Positions 20,248 through 29,281 of a stretch of DNA of 64,000 bases are shown one piece after another; positions within the stretch are counted from its first letter, which is position 1; every line of letters starts with the position of its first letter. The stretch covers positions 248,001 to 312,000 of the forward strand of contig JACKIC010000008.1 of NCBI GenBank assembly GCA_020638655.1, written 5' to 3'. This DNA is from Planctomycetota bacterium. GTDB taxonomy: Bacteria; Planctomycetota; UBA1135; UBA2386. Both the position numbers and the translations under genes were made by a program. Under the pieces are notes generated by a model. It made no database searches, had not been told where the DNA came from, and saw only the letters and a program-made list of their open reading frames with translations.

Positions 20248-22626
20248 TCACTGCTTGCAGAAACGATCGAGCCAGCTGCACATCTCGTGCAGCGTGTGCA
20301 GCACCGACTCGCGCGCGCGGTAGCCGTGGCTCTCGTGCGGCAGCATGCACAGCCGCACCTCGCCGCCGTGACCGGAGATCGCCACGAACAGGCGCTGGCT
20401 CTGGATCGGGAACGTGCCCGAGTTGTTGTCGTCCTCGCCGTGGATCAGCAGCAGCGGCGTCTTGATCTTGTCGGCGAACGTGAACGGCGACATCTGCAGG
20501 TAGACGTCGCGCGCCTCCCAATAGGTGCGCTCCTCGTTCTGGAAGCCGAACGGCGTCAGCGAGCGGTTGTAGGCGCCCGAGCGCGCGATGCCGGCCGCGA
20601 ACAGGTCGGTGTGCGCGAGCAGGTTGGCGGTCATGAACGCGCCGTAGCTGTGCCCGGCGACGGCGATGTGGCGCGCGTCGACGACGCCGGTCGCGGTCAG
20701 CGCGGCGACGGCGGCGGCGGCGTTCTGCTGCACCTGCAGCACGAAGGTGTCGTTGGCGGTGCGCTGCGGGCCGACGATCGGCATCGCCGCGTCGTCGAAC
20801 ACCGCGTAGCCGTGCAGCAGCAGGTAGAGGTGCGAGGGGCCGCGCGGGCGCACGGCGCGCGTCGGCGAGGCGCGCACCTGACCGGCGTCGCTGGCCGAGG
20901 TGTATTCGAGCGGATAGGCCCAGATCAGCGTCGGGTGCTTCTGCCCCTCCTTGTGCCCGGGCGGCAGGTACAGGGTGCCCGACAGCGGCACGCCGTCGGC
21001 GCGTTCGTACTTGATCAGGCGCTTGTCGAGGTCGCGCGTCCACGCCGCCGCAGGGTCGTCGAGCTGCAGGATCGTGCGGCGCTCGCCGGTCGCGAGCGTG
21101 ACGGCGACCATCGACGGCTCCTCGGTCGGCGTCTCGCTTCGCACCAGCGCGACGCGCTGCTCGTCGTCGAGGAAGGCCACGAACTGCTCGTAGCGGCCCT
21201 CGGCGGCGAGGAACAACCGCTCGCTGCCGTTGTCGGCGAGGCGACGGCGATCGAGGAACGGCCGGTCACCGGCCGGGGTCGCGCCGCTGCCGCTGCTGTA
21301 GAACCAGCCGTCGCGCAGCAGCAGCACCGCCTCGCCGTTGGGCAGGCGGTCGAACACGGGCCGACCCGGGTCGCCGTAGACGTCCTGGGTCGAGCGCTCC
21401 TCGAGCAGCCGCCCCGCCACCGAGGGATCCGTCGCGTCGAACACCCACGTGCGCGCGCGCCGCGTGCGCCGGTCGAACTCGCTGGCCAAGGCCACCTTGC
21501 CGTCCGCGGCGAAGCTCACGCCGCCGGCGCGGTGCTCGGTGCGGAACCACAGCCGCGGCTCGCCGCCGGGCTCGCCGAGGTAGACGGCGTCGCGCTGCGG
21601 CGCATCGACGCGCGGATCGCCGCCGTCGAGCGCCTCGGTCCAGCGCAGCGTGTGCGCGGCGGTCGGCACCCAGTCGATGGAGCGGCGCCCGGTCGGCACC
21701 CCGCCGATCGGCACGCTGTCGAGCAGGCCGTTCGCGGCGATTCCCTGGAGATCCCGACCGTGCATGCCCACCACCCACGTGCTCGACGGAAAACTGCGGT
21801 AGGTGTGACGGAACGAGAACGGCCGCTCGATGCGGTCGACGAGCAGCAGCGTGCCGTCCGGTGACGGCGCGACGCGGTCCACCATCGACGGCCGCCCGAC
21901 CGGGTGGACCGTGCCTTCGCGCGCATCGACGATCGCGAGCTGGCTGGTCGCGTAGTGCGCGAACAGGTCCTCGTCGTGGCTGTCCTGCAGCAGGTCCTGG
22001 AAGGTGCGCACGGGCTTCTTGACGCCGCGCTCGGCGGCCTCGATGCGCGGCCCGGCGGGCGCCCGCGGCCGCGCCGGCGGCGGCTCGCCCAAACGGAGCT
22101 TCACGAGCAGCCGCTGCTGATCGGGCAACCACTGCAGCGGCGCGCCCAGCATCGCGTTGAGCAACACGCCGTCGACCCGCTCCGGCGGCGACGTCGCCGG
22201 ATCGGCGACCCACAGCTCGATGCCCGCGTCGGTCGTATGGGTCAGCGCGAACGCGCGGTCGTCGACGGTCCAGTACGGGCCGGACCAGTGCCCCGGGGCG
22301 AGGCGCACCGCATGGCGCGAGCCATCCTTCGGCGAGCGCAGCTCGATGCCGAGCACCTTGGTGCCCAGCTGCGGGCCGTAGGTGTCCGGGTCGATGCGCA
22401 GGCCGGCGAGCTTGAGGTGCGGCCGCGCGACGACGTCGATGCCCGCGAACGGCTCGCTCGTGGTCAGCACCAGCCAGTTGCGACCAGGCGACAGCGACAC
22501 ACTCGGCGGCGGCGGCGCCGTGACCGCCTTGGTGATCGCGTCGGGCGGCAGCTGCCAGCCTTGGGGTTCCTGAGCCGACAGAGTCAGCGCGAACAGCGCC
22601 GACGCGAGCACGCGGAGGATGGGCAT
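20248..22626 (-). CDS. Secreted S9 family prolyl-oligopeptidase-like serine peptidase
   Basis: 792 residues from ATG 22626, which gives a clean signal peptide (MPILRVLASALFALTLSAQ); longer frames add a non-signal N-terminus. A beta-propeller-like region (to about 530) precedes an alpha/beta hydrolase domain with nucleophile Ser660 in GHSYGAF, the acid in HGEDDNN and the base His767 in PHESHGY. The order and spacing match the S9C/glutamyl-aminopeptidase-like group. Predicted to cleave peptides in the periplasm or outside the cell. It stands alone between convergent and codirectional neighbours. Confidence 0.92.
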   Translation of the reverse strand: MPILRVLASALFALTLSAQEPQGWQLPPDAITKAVTAPPPPSVSLSPGRNWLVLTTSEPFAGIDVVARPHLKLAGLRIDPDTYGPQLGTKVLGIELRSPKDGSRHAVRLAPGHWSGPYWTVDDRAFALTHTTDAGIELWVADPATSPPERVDGVLLNAMLGAPLQWLPDQQRLLVKLRLGEPPPARPRAPAGPRIEAAERGVKKPVRTFQDLLQDSHDEDLFAHYATSQLAIVDAREGTVHPVGRPSMVDRVAPSPDGTLLLVDRIERPFSFRHTYRSFPSSTWVVGMHGRDLQGIAANGLLDSVPIGGVPTGRRSIDWVPTAAHTLRWTEALDGGDPRVDAPQRDAVYLGEPGGEPRLWFRTEHRAGGVSFAADGKVALASEFDRRTRRARTWVFDATDPSVAGRLLEERSTQDVYGDPGRPVFDRLPNGEAVLLLRDGWFYSSGSGATPAGDRPFLDRRRLADNGSERLFLAAEGRYEQFVAFLDDEQRVALVRSETPTEEPSMVAVTLATGERRTILQLDDPAAAWTRDLDKRLIKYERADGVPLSGTLYLPPGHKEGQKHPTLIWAYPLEYTSASDAGQVRASPTRAVRPRGPSHLYLLLHGYAVFDDAAMPIVGPQRTANDTFVLQVQQNAAAAVAALTATGVVDARHIAVAGHSYGAFMTANLLAHTDLFAAGIARSGAYNRSLTPFGFQNEERTYWEARDVYLQMSPFTFADKIKTPLLLIHGEDDNNSGTFPIQSQRLFVAISGHGGEVRLCMLPHESHGYRARESVLHTLHEMCSWLDRFCKQ

Positions 22627-22701
22627 GCGACCATGGTCGGCGGGGCGCGGCGCGATGCACGCGCGATCGCGCAACGATTCGGCAACTGCAGCCCCGGGGG
22701 C

Positions 22702-23118
22702 TCAGCAGTCGGCGATGCGCTCGAGCACCTCGCGGTGCTTCTGTTCGAACACGTCGCGGAAGTCGCCGTGGTCGACGAAGTCCAGGCGCGAGTCCGACGG
22801 CCGGCGGCTCAGCAGCTCGGCTTCGATCAGGTTGAAGACGATCTCACCGAAGTCGGTCGGGCCGCGCACGCCCCAGCGCTCGAACACGACGTCGGCCATC
22901 GGGCCGAACTGTTCGGCGGCGTGCTCCTTGATGCCGATCAACAGCTCGCGGCCGCCGACGTGGCGGTCCTCGCCCGTCAGCTGGTCCTTGCCGAGGTGCG
23001 CCATCGTGTAGTCGAGGGCGTCGAGCACGAAGTAGTAGGCGTGGCGCGAGAACCGACGATCACGCCGGCGCACGCCCTGGATCTTCTCTTCGAGCAGGTC
23101 CTGTTCAGGTGCAGCCAT
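22702..23118 (-). CDS. Minf_1886 family protein
   Basis: 138 residues. It matches the small Minf_1886 family found in Planctomycetes and Verrucomicrobia, with DRRFSRHAYYFVLDALDYT near the start, HVGGRELLIGIKEHAAEQFGPMA in the middle, and WGVRGPTDFGEIVFNLIEAELLS followed by SRLDFVDHGDF. The family's function is unknown. A GATAAC box about 45 nt before the ATG could be the promoter. No partner gene is adjacent in an obvious operon; holB lies 160 nt upstream on the same strand. Confidence 0.85.
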   Translation of the reverse strand: MAAPEQDLLEEKIQGVRRRDRRFSRHAYYFVLDALDYTMAHLGKDQLTGEDRHVGGRELLIGIKEHAAEQFGPMADVVFERWGVRGPTDFGEIVFNLIEAELLSRRPSDSRLDFVDHGDFRDVFEQKHREVLERIADC

Positions 23119-23280
23119 GCAAACGGTTCCTCGACAGGCGAACGGGCACGTCAGTGCCGTTATCGACCGGATCGGAACCGCCCTTGAGCACGGCCGAGCG
23201 ACCACTCGACTGCGCCATCCCCCACACCGCACAACCCGGGTCCATGGCGACGCGCGAGACCGCGCGCGTCCCCTCGGCCC

Positions 23281-24345
23281 TCAGACCCCGTGACGGAACG
23301 AGACGAGGCACGCCGTGAGCACCTGCTCGGGCGGGATCTGCAGCTGCAGATCGCGTTCGGCTGCCAGGGTTTGTTCCAACCACGTGGTCCATGGTTCTGC
23401 GGACGCCGAACCGTACGGAGTCGCTTCGACCTGCGCAAGGGCATCGATCTCGCGCTGCAGTTCGGCGCGCAGCAGCCACAGGAAGGTCCGCGCCGCGTCG
23501 ATCTCCAGCCGCCGCTCGCGGGCGCCCTCGAGCGCTGCCCGGGCCATGGCGACCGGCCGCAACTGCTTGGGATCGACGAGCATCTCGCGAACTAGATCGT
23601 GGAGCTGTACCACCTGTTCGGTGGTCGCCAGCAGACCGAGCCCGAGGCTGCCGCGGGCCACGGCCAGCGCCGCGTCGAGGTGTTGCCCGGCCCCCGGAAC
23701 CCGGCGCGAGATTTCTTCCTGCAGGGTCTCTGGCGGCAGCGGCAGGACCCGGATCCGACGCACGCGCGACCGCACCGTCTGCAGCAGCTGCTCGGGGCGC
23801 GTGGCTTCGAGCAGCAGGAAGGTCGCCTCCCCGGGCTCCTCGAGCGTCTTGAGCAGGGCGTTCTGTGCCTCCTCCTCCATCGTGTCGGCGTCGGCGATGC
23901 ACAGCACGCGCGCGCGCCCCTCGACCGCGTGCCGCGCCAGCACCTCCTGCGCGGCGCGGATCTGGTCGACCTTGATCACGTAGAAGCTGAGCTTGTTCTC
24001 CTTGTGGTCGTGCTCGTCCTGGGCCCTGTGCACCAGGTGCACGTCCGGGTGCAGGTCGCTGGCGACGCGCGAGCAGGTGCGGCAGCCGCCGCAGGGCTCG
24101 TCCGGATCGAGCTCCGACGGGCACAGCAAGGCCGCGGTGAGCCACTTGAGCACCGTCGACTTGCCGCCGCCGCGCAGGCCCTCGACGACCACCGCGTGCG
24201 GCAGCTGCAGCCGGCGCGCGAGGCGCACCTCGTGCGCGAGCTGCGCGCCCTGTCCGAGCGGGCGCGACAGACGCGCCGCGGCGCTCGCGGGCGACGCGGT
24301 GGGCGCAGCGGCCTTGCTGCGCCCTTCGCGCTGCCAGCCGCTCAC
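23281..24345 (-). CDS. holB: DNA polymerase III clamp-loader subunit delta'
   Basis: 354 residues from GTG 24345, whose GTGA overlaps the tmk stop. AAA+ clamp-loader features are visible: P-loop-like GLRGGGKSTV, the Cys cluster CGGCRTCSRVASDLHPDV of the zinc module, DQIRAAQEVL, Walker B/sensor segment IADADTMEEEAQNALLKTLEEP, and the sensor-1 region LLEATRPEQLLQTVRSR. Together with DnaA-like and tmk genes it forms a replication operon; tmk-holB pairing is common in bacteria. The C-terminal third is less conserved, as usual. Confidence 0.92.
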   Translation of the reverse strand: MSGWQREGRSKAAAPTASPASAAARLSRPLGQGAQLAHEVRLARRLQLPHAVVVEGLRGGGKSTVLKWLTAALLCPSELDPDEPCGGCRTCSRVASDLHPDVHLVHRAQDEHDHKENKLSFYVIKVDQIRAAQEVLARHAVEGRARVLCIADADTMEEEAQNALLKTLEEPGEATFLLLEATRPEQLLQTVRSRVRRIRVLPLPPETLQEEISRRVPGAGQHLDAALAVARGSLGLGLLATTEQVVQLHDLVREMLVDPKQLRPVAMARAALEGARERRLEIDAARTFLWLLRAELQREIDALAQVEATPYGSASAEPWTTWLEQTLAAERDLQLQIPPEQVLTACLVSFRHGV

Positions 24346-24983
24346 GCGCGCCTCCGCGCCGCGGTCGGTTCGAGCAGCCGCGCGACGCGCGCTCGCAGCG
24401 ACGCCTGCACGCTCGCGAACGGCCACGCCGCGTCGATCGTCACGGCGCGCACCTCGAGCTGCGTCGCGCGCCGGAAGCCCGCGCGCACCTTCGCTTCGTA
24501 GTCGGCGCCGCGCGCCTCGATGCGGTCGGCGCGGCGCGACCGGCGGCGCGCCGCGGCCACGGACGGCGGCACGTCGAGCAGGTAGATCGCGTCGGGCAGG
24601 CAGGCGCCGTGTACCTTGCGCGTCAGGTCGAAGAACGATTGGGCGTCGAACGGCGACTCCATCGCCAGCACCTGGTAGACGAGCGTCGACAGGTAGCAGC
24701 GTTCGGCCACGACGATCCGACCGGCGGCCAGCGCAGGTCCGATCACCTCGTGCACGAGTTCGGCCCGCGCGGCCGAGAACAGCAGGACCTCGGTGACGGT
24801 CTGCAGGGCCCCGGTGGCGGGCGACAGGAGCAGGTTGCGCAGCGCCTCGCCCGCGGGCGTCGACCCCGGCTCGCGCACGTGCAGCACGTCGTGGCCGGCG
24901 CCGCGCAGCCACTCGCACAGCGCCTGGCTCTGCGAGCTCTTGCCGCAGCCGTCGGGGCCGTCGAGGGCGATGTAGCAGCTCAC
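24342..24983 (-). CDS. tmk: Thymidylate kinase
   Basis: 213 residues, the normal length. P-loop GPDGCGKSSQ at the N-terminus, dTMP-binding REPGSTPAGE, the DRY-like region reading AERCYLSTLVYQ, and lid ARRRSRRADRIE. It converts dTMP to dTDP in DNA precursor supply. It overlaps the DnaA-like gene upstream (ATGA at 24980) and holB downstream (GTGA at 24342). Confidence 0.96.
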   Translation of the reverse strand: MSCYIALDGPDGCGKSSQSQALCEWLRGAGHDVLHVREPGSTPAGEALRNLLLSPATGALQTVTEVLLFSAARAELVHEVIGPALAAGRIVVAERCYLSTLVYQVLAMESPFDAQSFFDLTRKVHGACLPDAIYLLDVPPSVAAARRRSRRADRIEARGADYEAKVRAGFRRATQLEVRAVTIDAAWPFASVQASLRARVARLLEPTAARRRA

Positions 24984-26176
24984 AGCAGCCCCTCGACCTC
25001 GCGCCGCAGCTCGGCCGACCCGGCCAATTCGTCCTGCAGGGAGCGCACCATGTAGCTGACCGCCGCGCGCGTCCGCCCGCTCAGGAAGCGACCGACCTCA
25101 CCGCCGCTGAGGCCCTCCTGCAGGCACAACATCGCCAGGACCTTGCGCGCCTTGCTGAGGCGGCGGCCCTGGCCCTTGCCGACCAGCGCGTCCTTCTCGA
25201 CCGCGAAGCGCTCCGCGACCCGGTCCCGCACGCGCGCGAACACCCGGCCCGGATCGATGAGCTCGAGGTACTTCGGCGGCGCGGTGCCCTGGCGCGACTT
25301 CGCCCAGGCCACACGCAGCTCCGGGAACGAACCGCGGCAGTCCTGCGCCAGGGTCTCGATCACCTGCGCGCGGCCGTTGCGCGACGGCGCCCCTTCGAGG
25401 GCGCGCAGGTAGCGCAACCGCCCCGCCGCGCCGGGCGCGTCGATGCTGGTGACGAACCCTGCGAGGAACAGCGTGGCGAGCGAGACGTCGAGGTCGCGGA
25501 TCTCGTGCGGGTGCCAGCGCGCCGCCAGCAGCGTCGCGCTCACCAGGCCCTCGCGCCCGCGCAGCACCCGCAGCAGGAACTGCTGGTACTTGTGCTTGCC
25601 GGCGATGCGGTGCACCTCGTCGAGCACCAGCGGGCGCTCCTGCACCAGCTCCTCGTAGAGCCCGTCGACGCGCTTCTCCTGGTGCGCCGCCTGGAACGCC
25701 TTGAACAGGTCGGGCGCCGTGAACCACATCGGCTTGCCGCGCACGGTCTGGCGCCACCAGCGCAGCAGGAACGTCTTGCCGACGCCGGCGGGGCCGTGGA
25801 AGAAGAACCGGTTGGACGGCAACGAACGCTGGTCGCCCAGGCTCTTGAGCACCAGATGCGCAGTGCGGTTGCCGTCGTCCACCACCGGGTGCATCGGCGA
25901 CACCTCGAGCGCCTCGATGCGGTCGTCGTCGCGGCTCTGCACCTCGACCAGCAGCTGGATGCCGAAGTCGGCCGAGAGCACCTCCTGCAGCAGCGGGCGG
26001 TAGAGGGTGCGCACGCGGTCGGCGGCCAGCCGGCTGGCGGCCTCGAGGTGCACGGTGCCGCGCTCCATCAGCACCGGCCGCAGCTCGGCGAGCCAGGCTT
26101 TGTACACCGCGTCGCCGGCGCGGGCACGCAAGGTGTCCTGCACTCGGTTCCAGCACTCTTCGAGCACGGGCAGCAT
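24980..26176 (-). CDS. DnaA-like AAA+ ATPase with divergent DNA-binding domain
   Basis: 398 residues from ATG 26176; an upstream GTG at 26218 overlaps a likely -10 box (TACGGT, 26217-26222) and is rejected. A DnaA_N-like domain (CWNRVQDTLRARAGDAVYKAWLAEL) is followed by an AAA+ core with Walker A HGPAGVGKT (residues 127-135) and Walker B RPLVLDEVHRIAG. A C-terminal helical domain aligns with DnaA domain IV (VAERFAVEKDALVGKGQG, then ARKVLAMLCLQE). The DnaA signature GRDHTTV is replaced by GRTRAAVSYM. Sequence recognition is therefore likely altered. It could be a DnaA paralogue, or this lineage's divergent initiator. It is coupled to tmk and holB. Confidence 0.75.
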   Translation of the reverse strand: MLPVLEECWNRVQDTLRARAGDAVYKAWLAELRPVLMERGTVHLEAASRLAADRVRTLYRPLLQEVLSADFGIQLLVEVQSRDDDRIEALEVSPMHPVVDDGNRTAHLVLKSLGDQRSLPSNRFFFHGPAGVGKTFLLRWWRQTVRGKPMWFTAPDLFKAFQAAHQEKRVDGLYEELVQERPLVLDEVHRIAGKHKYQQFLLRVLRGREGLVSATLLAARWHPHEIRDLDVSLATLFLAGFVTSIDAPGAAGRLRYLRALEGAPSRNGRAQVIETLAQDCRGSFPELRVAWAKSRQGTAPPKYLELIDPGRVFARVRDRVAERFAVEKDALVGKGQGRRLSKARKVLAMLCLQEGLSGGEVGRFLSGRTRAAVSYMVRSLQDELAGSAELRREVEGLL

Positions 26177-26230
26177 GGTTGGTTCGGACCGCTGCGCAGG
26201 CGCAGTCGGACCGGGCACCGTAGCTGACGG

Positions 26231-29203
26231 CTACCGCCCTCGCCACTCCTCTTGCAAGGTCGCCGCGTAGCCGGCGGCGTCCGTGCCCCGGGCCTGCTCG
26301 AGCACCCGGTTGACCAGCTGCCGCGCCTTCGCCATGTCACCGAGGTCGGCGCGCAGCCGGGCGGCGCGCAGCCACAGCCCGCCGCGCTCCTCGAGCTGCT
26401 CGGGGGCGTCCGCCGACGGCGCCTCGGCGCCGCCGCGCGTGTACTTGCGGTCGAGGGCCGGCAGCACCGCCGCCGCCACCTCGAACTCGCGCGCCGCTTC
26501 GACCTTCTTGCCGAGCGCCTCGTAGGCCTCCCCCATGCGCACGTGCAGCTCGCGGAAGAACGGGTCGATCTGGTTGCACTCGATCAGGTACTGCAGCTCG
26601 CCGCGCCGGTTGTCCGACTCGCGTTCGAACTCGGCCAGCGTGTAGCGCGGCGTGAACGCGCGCGCGGTGCGGCGGCAGTAGGCCTTCATCTCCATCTGCG
26701 CCTGGGTGCGCTCACCCTCGTCGCGATAGAGCCTGGCGAGGCGCAGCTCGGGCGCGGTCGCCTGCTCGGTGCAGGTCGGCCAGCAGGCCTTGGCGCGCTG
26801 CCACATGTCCTTGGCGCCCGCGGCGTCCCCCTTCTCGAGCAGCGCGTCGCCGCAGGCGATGCGCGAGTCGAAGTCGTCGGCCCCGGCCGCGAAGCCCTTG
26901 TTCCAGAACTCGATCGCGCTGTCCAGCTCCTTGCGGCGGCGGAACAGCTCGGCGCGCACCAGCATCGCCTGACCGTGCTCGGGCTCGGCGCGCAGCACCT
27001 CGGCGAGCCAGCGCCCCGCGTCGACGGGGTTGTCCTGCTGCAGGCAGGCCCACGCCAGATCGACGCGCACCTGCAGGTTGTTCTGGTCCTGCGCCGCGCG
27101 GCCGAGCAGCCGGCGATAGGCGCCGGCGTCGTAACGCGGCACCAGCCGCATGCCGCGCAGCTTCTCGCGCCGCACGTAGTCGAGCAGTTCCTTGTCGAAT
27201 GCCGCCGAGGAGGTACCCAGGGCGCGCTGGAAGGCGTCTTCGGTGTCGAGGTCGTCGCCGTAGGCCTTGAGCAGCTCGATCGCCTTGTCGAAGCCGTAGT
27301 TCTTGGCGATCAGCTCGACGATCAGGCCGCCCTGGTAGTAGCCGAACAGGATGCGCGGGCCGCGGAACAGGCGGTTGAGCAGGCGCACCGGCGGGATGTC
27401 CTGGTTGGCCATCGCGTCGAACAGCTCGCGGTCCATGCCGCGCTCCCACGCCGCGCTGCGCTGCTTCTCCTCGTAGACCGAGAACCCTTCGGTGAGCCAG
27501 CGCGGCACGCGGTGACGGCTCAGGCCCAGCGTCAGCACGTGCGTGTATTCGTGCCACGCGGTCGCTTCCCACATGAAGTCCTGCTTGCGCAGGTCCCCGT
27601 CGCGCGGCGACACCAGCGTGATCAGCTTGCCGAAGCACGCGCCGAGCGCGGTGAAGCCGCGGAAGCCGATGGTGCGCACCGAGAAGTCGTCCCAGGTGTG
27701 CAGCGTCTCGACCTGCACGGCCTCGTCGGGCAGGTAGCTGTACTTGGCGCCGAGCACCTCGGTGGCCTCGAGCAGCACCGGCATCAGGTAGGTCTGCAGG
27801 ACCTCGACGTCGTCCTTCTGCAGCTGCAGGCGGAAGTGCTCGTTGCTCACGGTCGTGTACTCGGTGTCGAGCAGCTCCTGCACCGCCAGCTGGTTGTTGC
27901 GCCACGGCTGCACGTAGCCCGGCTGCAGCGCCTTCGCGCGCTCGAGCAACTCCTTGGCCGCGGCGCCGCGCCCGGTGTAGATCAGCGCCTTGGCCTTGCC
28001 GTGCAGGGTGGCGACGTCCTCACCGTCCGCCTGCAGCGCGCTCTCGTAGAACGGCAGTGCGTCGGCGAAGCGGTACAGCGCGACGAGGTGATCCGCGAGG
28101 ATGCGGTCGGGCACCGGCCAACCCGGGTCACCGGCCATCGCGCGGGCGCGGAACTCGGCGTATTCGTCCTTCTTGCCGACCAGGAACGCCGCCGCGGCGC
28201 GGTGCGCGAGCGCGATCTTGTCGTTGCCGTCGATCGCCAGCGCCGAGTCGAACATGCGCGCGGCCTCGTGGAAGCGCCGGTCGTCGAGCACGTTGCCGGC
28301 GCGCTCGACGATCGCGTCGACGCAGTTGGGGTTGCGCTCGAGCACGCGGTCGAGGAACGCCTCGGTCTTGCCGCCGTCGAGCTGCATGTTAGAGCTGCGC
28401 AGCTCGTACATCGCCAGCAACGCCGCCTCCACGTCGCCGTTGGTGTCGAGCACCTTCTTGAGGTCCTTCTCGCCCGAGGGGAACCCGGCCGCCTCGCCGT
28501 AGGCCGCGAACTTGATCCGGCCGTAGACGATGCGCGCCATCGGCGCGTCGGGCTCCTTGGCCATCGCGTCCACGCACAGCGCGCTGGCCCGCTCGAGATT
28601 GTCGCGCCCGCCGAGGCGGAACAGCGCCGCGGCCCGCCAGGTGGGCATCGCCGCGGGGCCGCCCTTCGCGTCGCCGGGGCCATCGTCGTCGGCAAGCTGC
28701 TGCCAGGCCTGCCGCGCCTGGGTGCGCTTTCCGTCGCGCCACAGCACGTCCCCCACCTCGTAGCGCAGCCGCGCGTCGGCAGGGCGATCGGCGAGCCCCG
28801 CGCGCAACGTCGCCAGCGATGCGTCGTACTCGCCGAGCCGCCGCTGCGACTCGCCGAGCAACAGCACCGCCTGCGGGTGCTTCTGGTCGGCCGCGGGCAG
28901 CGCCTTGATCGCGTCGCGGACCTGCTCGTATTCGCCGCGCCCCAGGTCCATCTGGCCGATGCCCAGCCGGGCCTCGAGCACGATCCACGCCTTGGGCCGG
29001 TCCGGGGGCGCCTCCTCGGCGAACGCCGCCAGCAGCTCCTCGAAGTCGGCCTGCGCCGAGCTCCATTGGCCGCGCTGCAGCTTGCGCTGACCGTCGTGCA
29101 GCATCAGCTCGTAGACGTCTTCCCCGTCCTGAGCGACTGCCGGAACCGCGAAGCCCGCCACCGCGGTGACCAGGAAGGAGCACAGGAACCGCGAGCTGAT
29201 CAT
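26231..29203 (-). CDS. Secreted TPR protein with gluzincin-type (HExxH) peptidase domain
   Basis: 990 residues from ATG 29203. A signal peptide (MISSRFLCSFLVTAVAGFAVPAVA) leads to about 14 TPR-like helical hairpins (residues 25-450). The peptidase MA-like domain has WHEYTHVLTLGLSRHRVPRW and the third-ligand region LTEGFSVYEE (about 555-590), and more TPRs run to the end. HExxH with a downstream Glu in WLTEG is the gluzincin pattern, so the catalytic residues look intact. Substrate unknown; likely periplasmic or outer-surface. The start is fixed by a TATCTT box 8 nt upstream; an upstream open frame would include that box. Confidence 0.85.
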   Translation of the reverse strand: MISSRFLCSFLVTAVAGFAVPAVAQDGEDVYELMLHDGQRKLQRGQWSSAQADFEELLAAFAEEAPPDRPKAWIVLEARLGIGQMDLGRGEYEQVRDAIKALPAADQKHPQAVLLLGESQRRLGEYDASLATLRAGLADRPADARLRYEVGDVLWRDGKRTQARQAWQQLADDDGPGDAKGGPAAMPTWRAAALFRLGGRDNLERASALCVDAMAKEPDAPMARIVYGRIKFAAYGEAAGFPSGEKDLKKVLDTNGDVEAALLAMYELRSSNMQLDGGKTEAFLDRVLERNPNCVDAIVERAGNVLDDRRFHEAARMFDSALAIDGNDKIALAHRAAAAFLVGKKDEYAEFRARAMAGDPGWPVPDRILADHLVALYRFADALPFYESALQADGEDVATLHGKAKALIYTGRGAAAKELLERAKALQPGYVQPWRNNQLAVQELLDTEYTTVSNEHFRLQLQKDDVEVLQTYLMPVLLEATEVLGAKYSYLPDEAVQVETLHTWDDFSVRTIGFRGFTALGACFGKLITLVSPRDGDLRKQDFMWEATAWHEYTHVLTLGLSRHRVPRWLTEGFSVYEEKQRSAAWERGMDRELFDAMANQDIPPVRLLNRLFRGPRILFGYYQGGLIVELIAKNYGFDKAIELLKAYGDDLDTEDAFQRALGTSSAAFDKELLDYVRREKLRGMRLVPRYDAGAYRRLLGRAAQDQNNLQVRVDLAWACLQQDNPVDAGRWLAEVLRAEPEHGQAMLVRAELFRRRKELDSAIEFWNKGFAAGADDFDSRIACGDALLEKGDAAGAKDMWQRAKACWPTCTEQATAPELRLARLYRDEGERTQAQMEMKAYCRRTARAFTPRYTLAEFERESDNRRGELQYLIECNQIDPFFRELHVRMGEAYEALGKKVEAAREFEVAAAVLPALDRKYTRGGAEAPSADAPEQLEERGGLWLRAARLRADLGDMAKARQLVNRVLEQARGTDAAGYAATLQEEWRGR

Positions 29204-29211
29204 CGGCGGAC

Positions 29212-29217
29212 AAGATA
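29212..29217 (-). promoter_or_regulatory. -10 box (TATCTT), leaderless start
   Basis: On the minus strand TATCTT ends 8 nt before the ATG at 29203. No Shine-Dalgarno is seen, so translation probably begins at the 5' end of the mRNA. Confidence 0.65.
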
Positions 29218-29281
29218 CTGCCTCGACCGCCCGACTGTTGGCGACACGCCCAGGATTCCGCATGCCCGGACCGGGCCCCGG

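Noticed and set aside
26176..26218. Upstream GTG start (26218) for the DnaA-like protein
   Set aside because: The GTG overlaps a TACGGT -10-like box and adds a Pro-rich stretch not expected before DnaA domain I.
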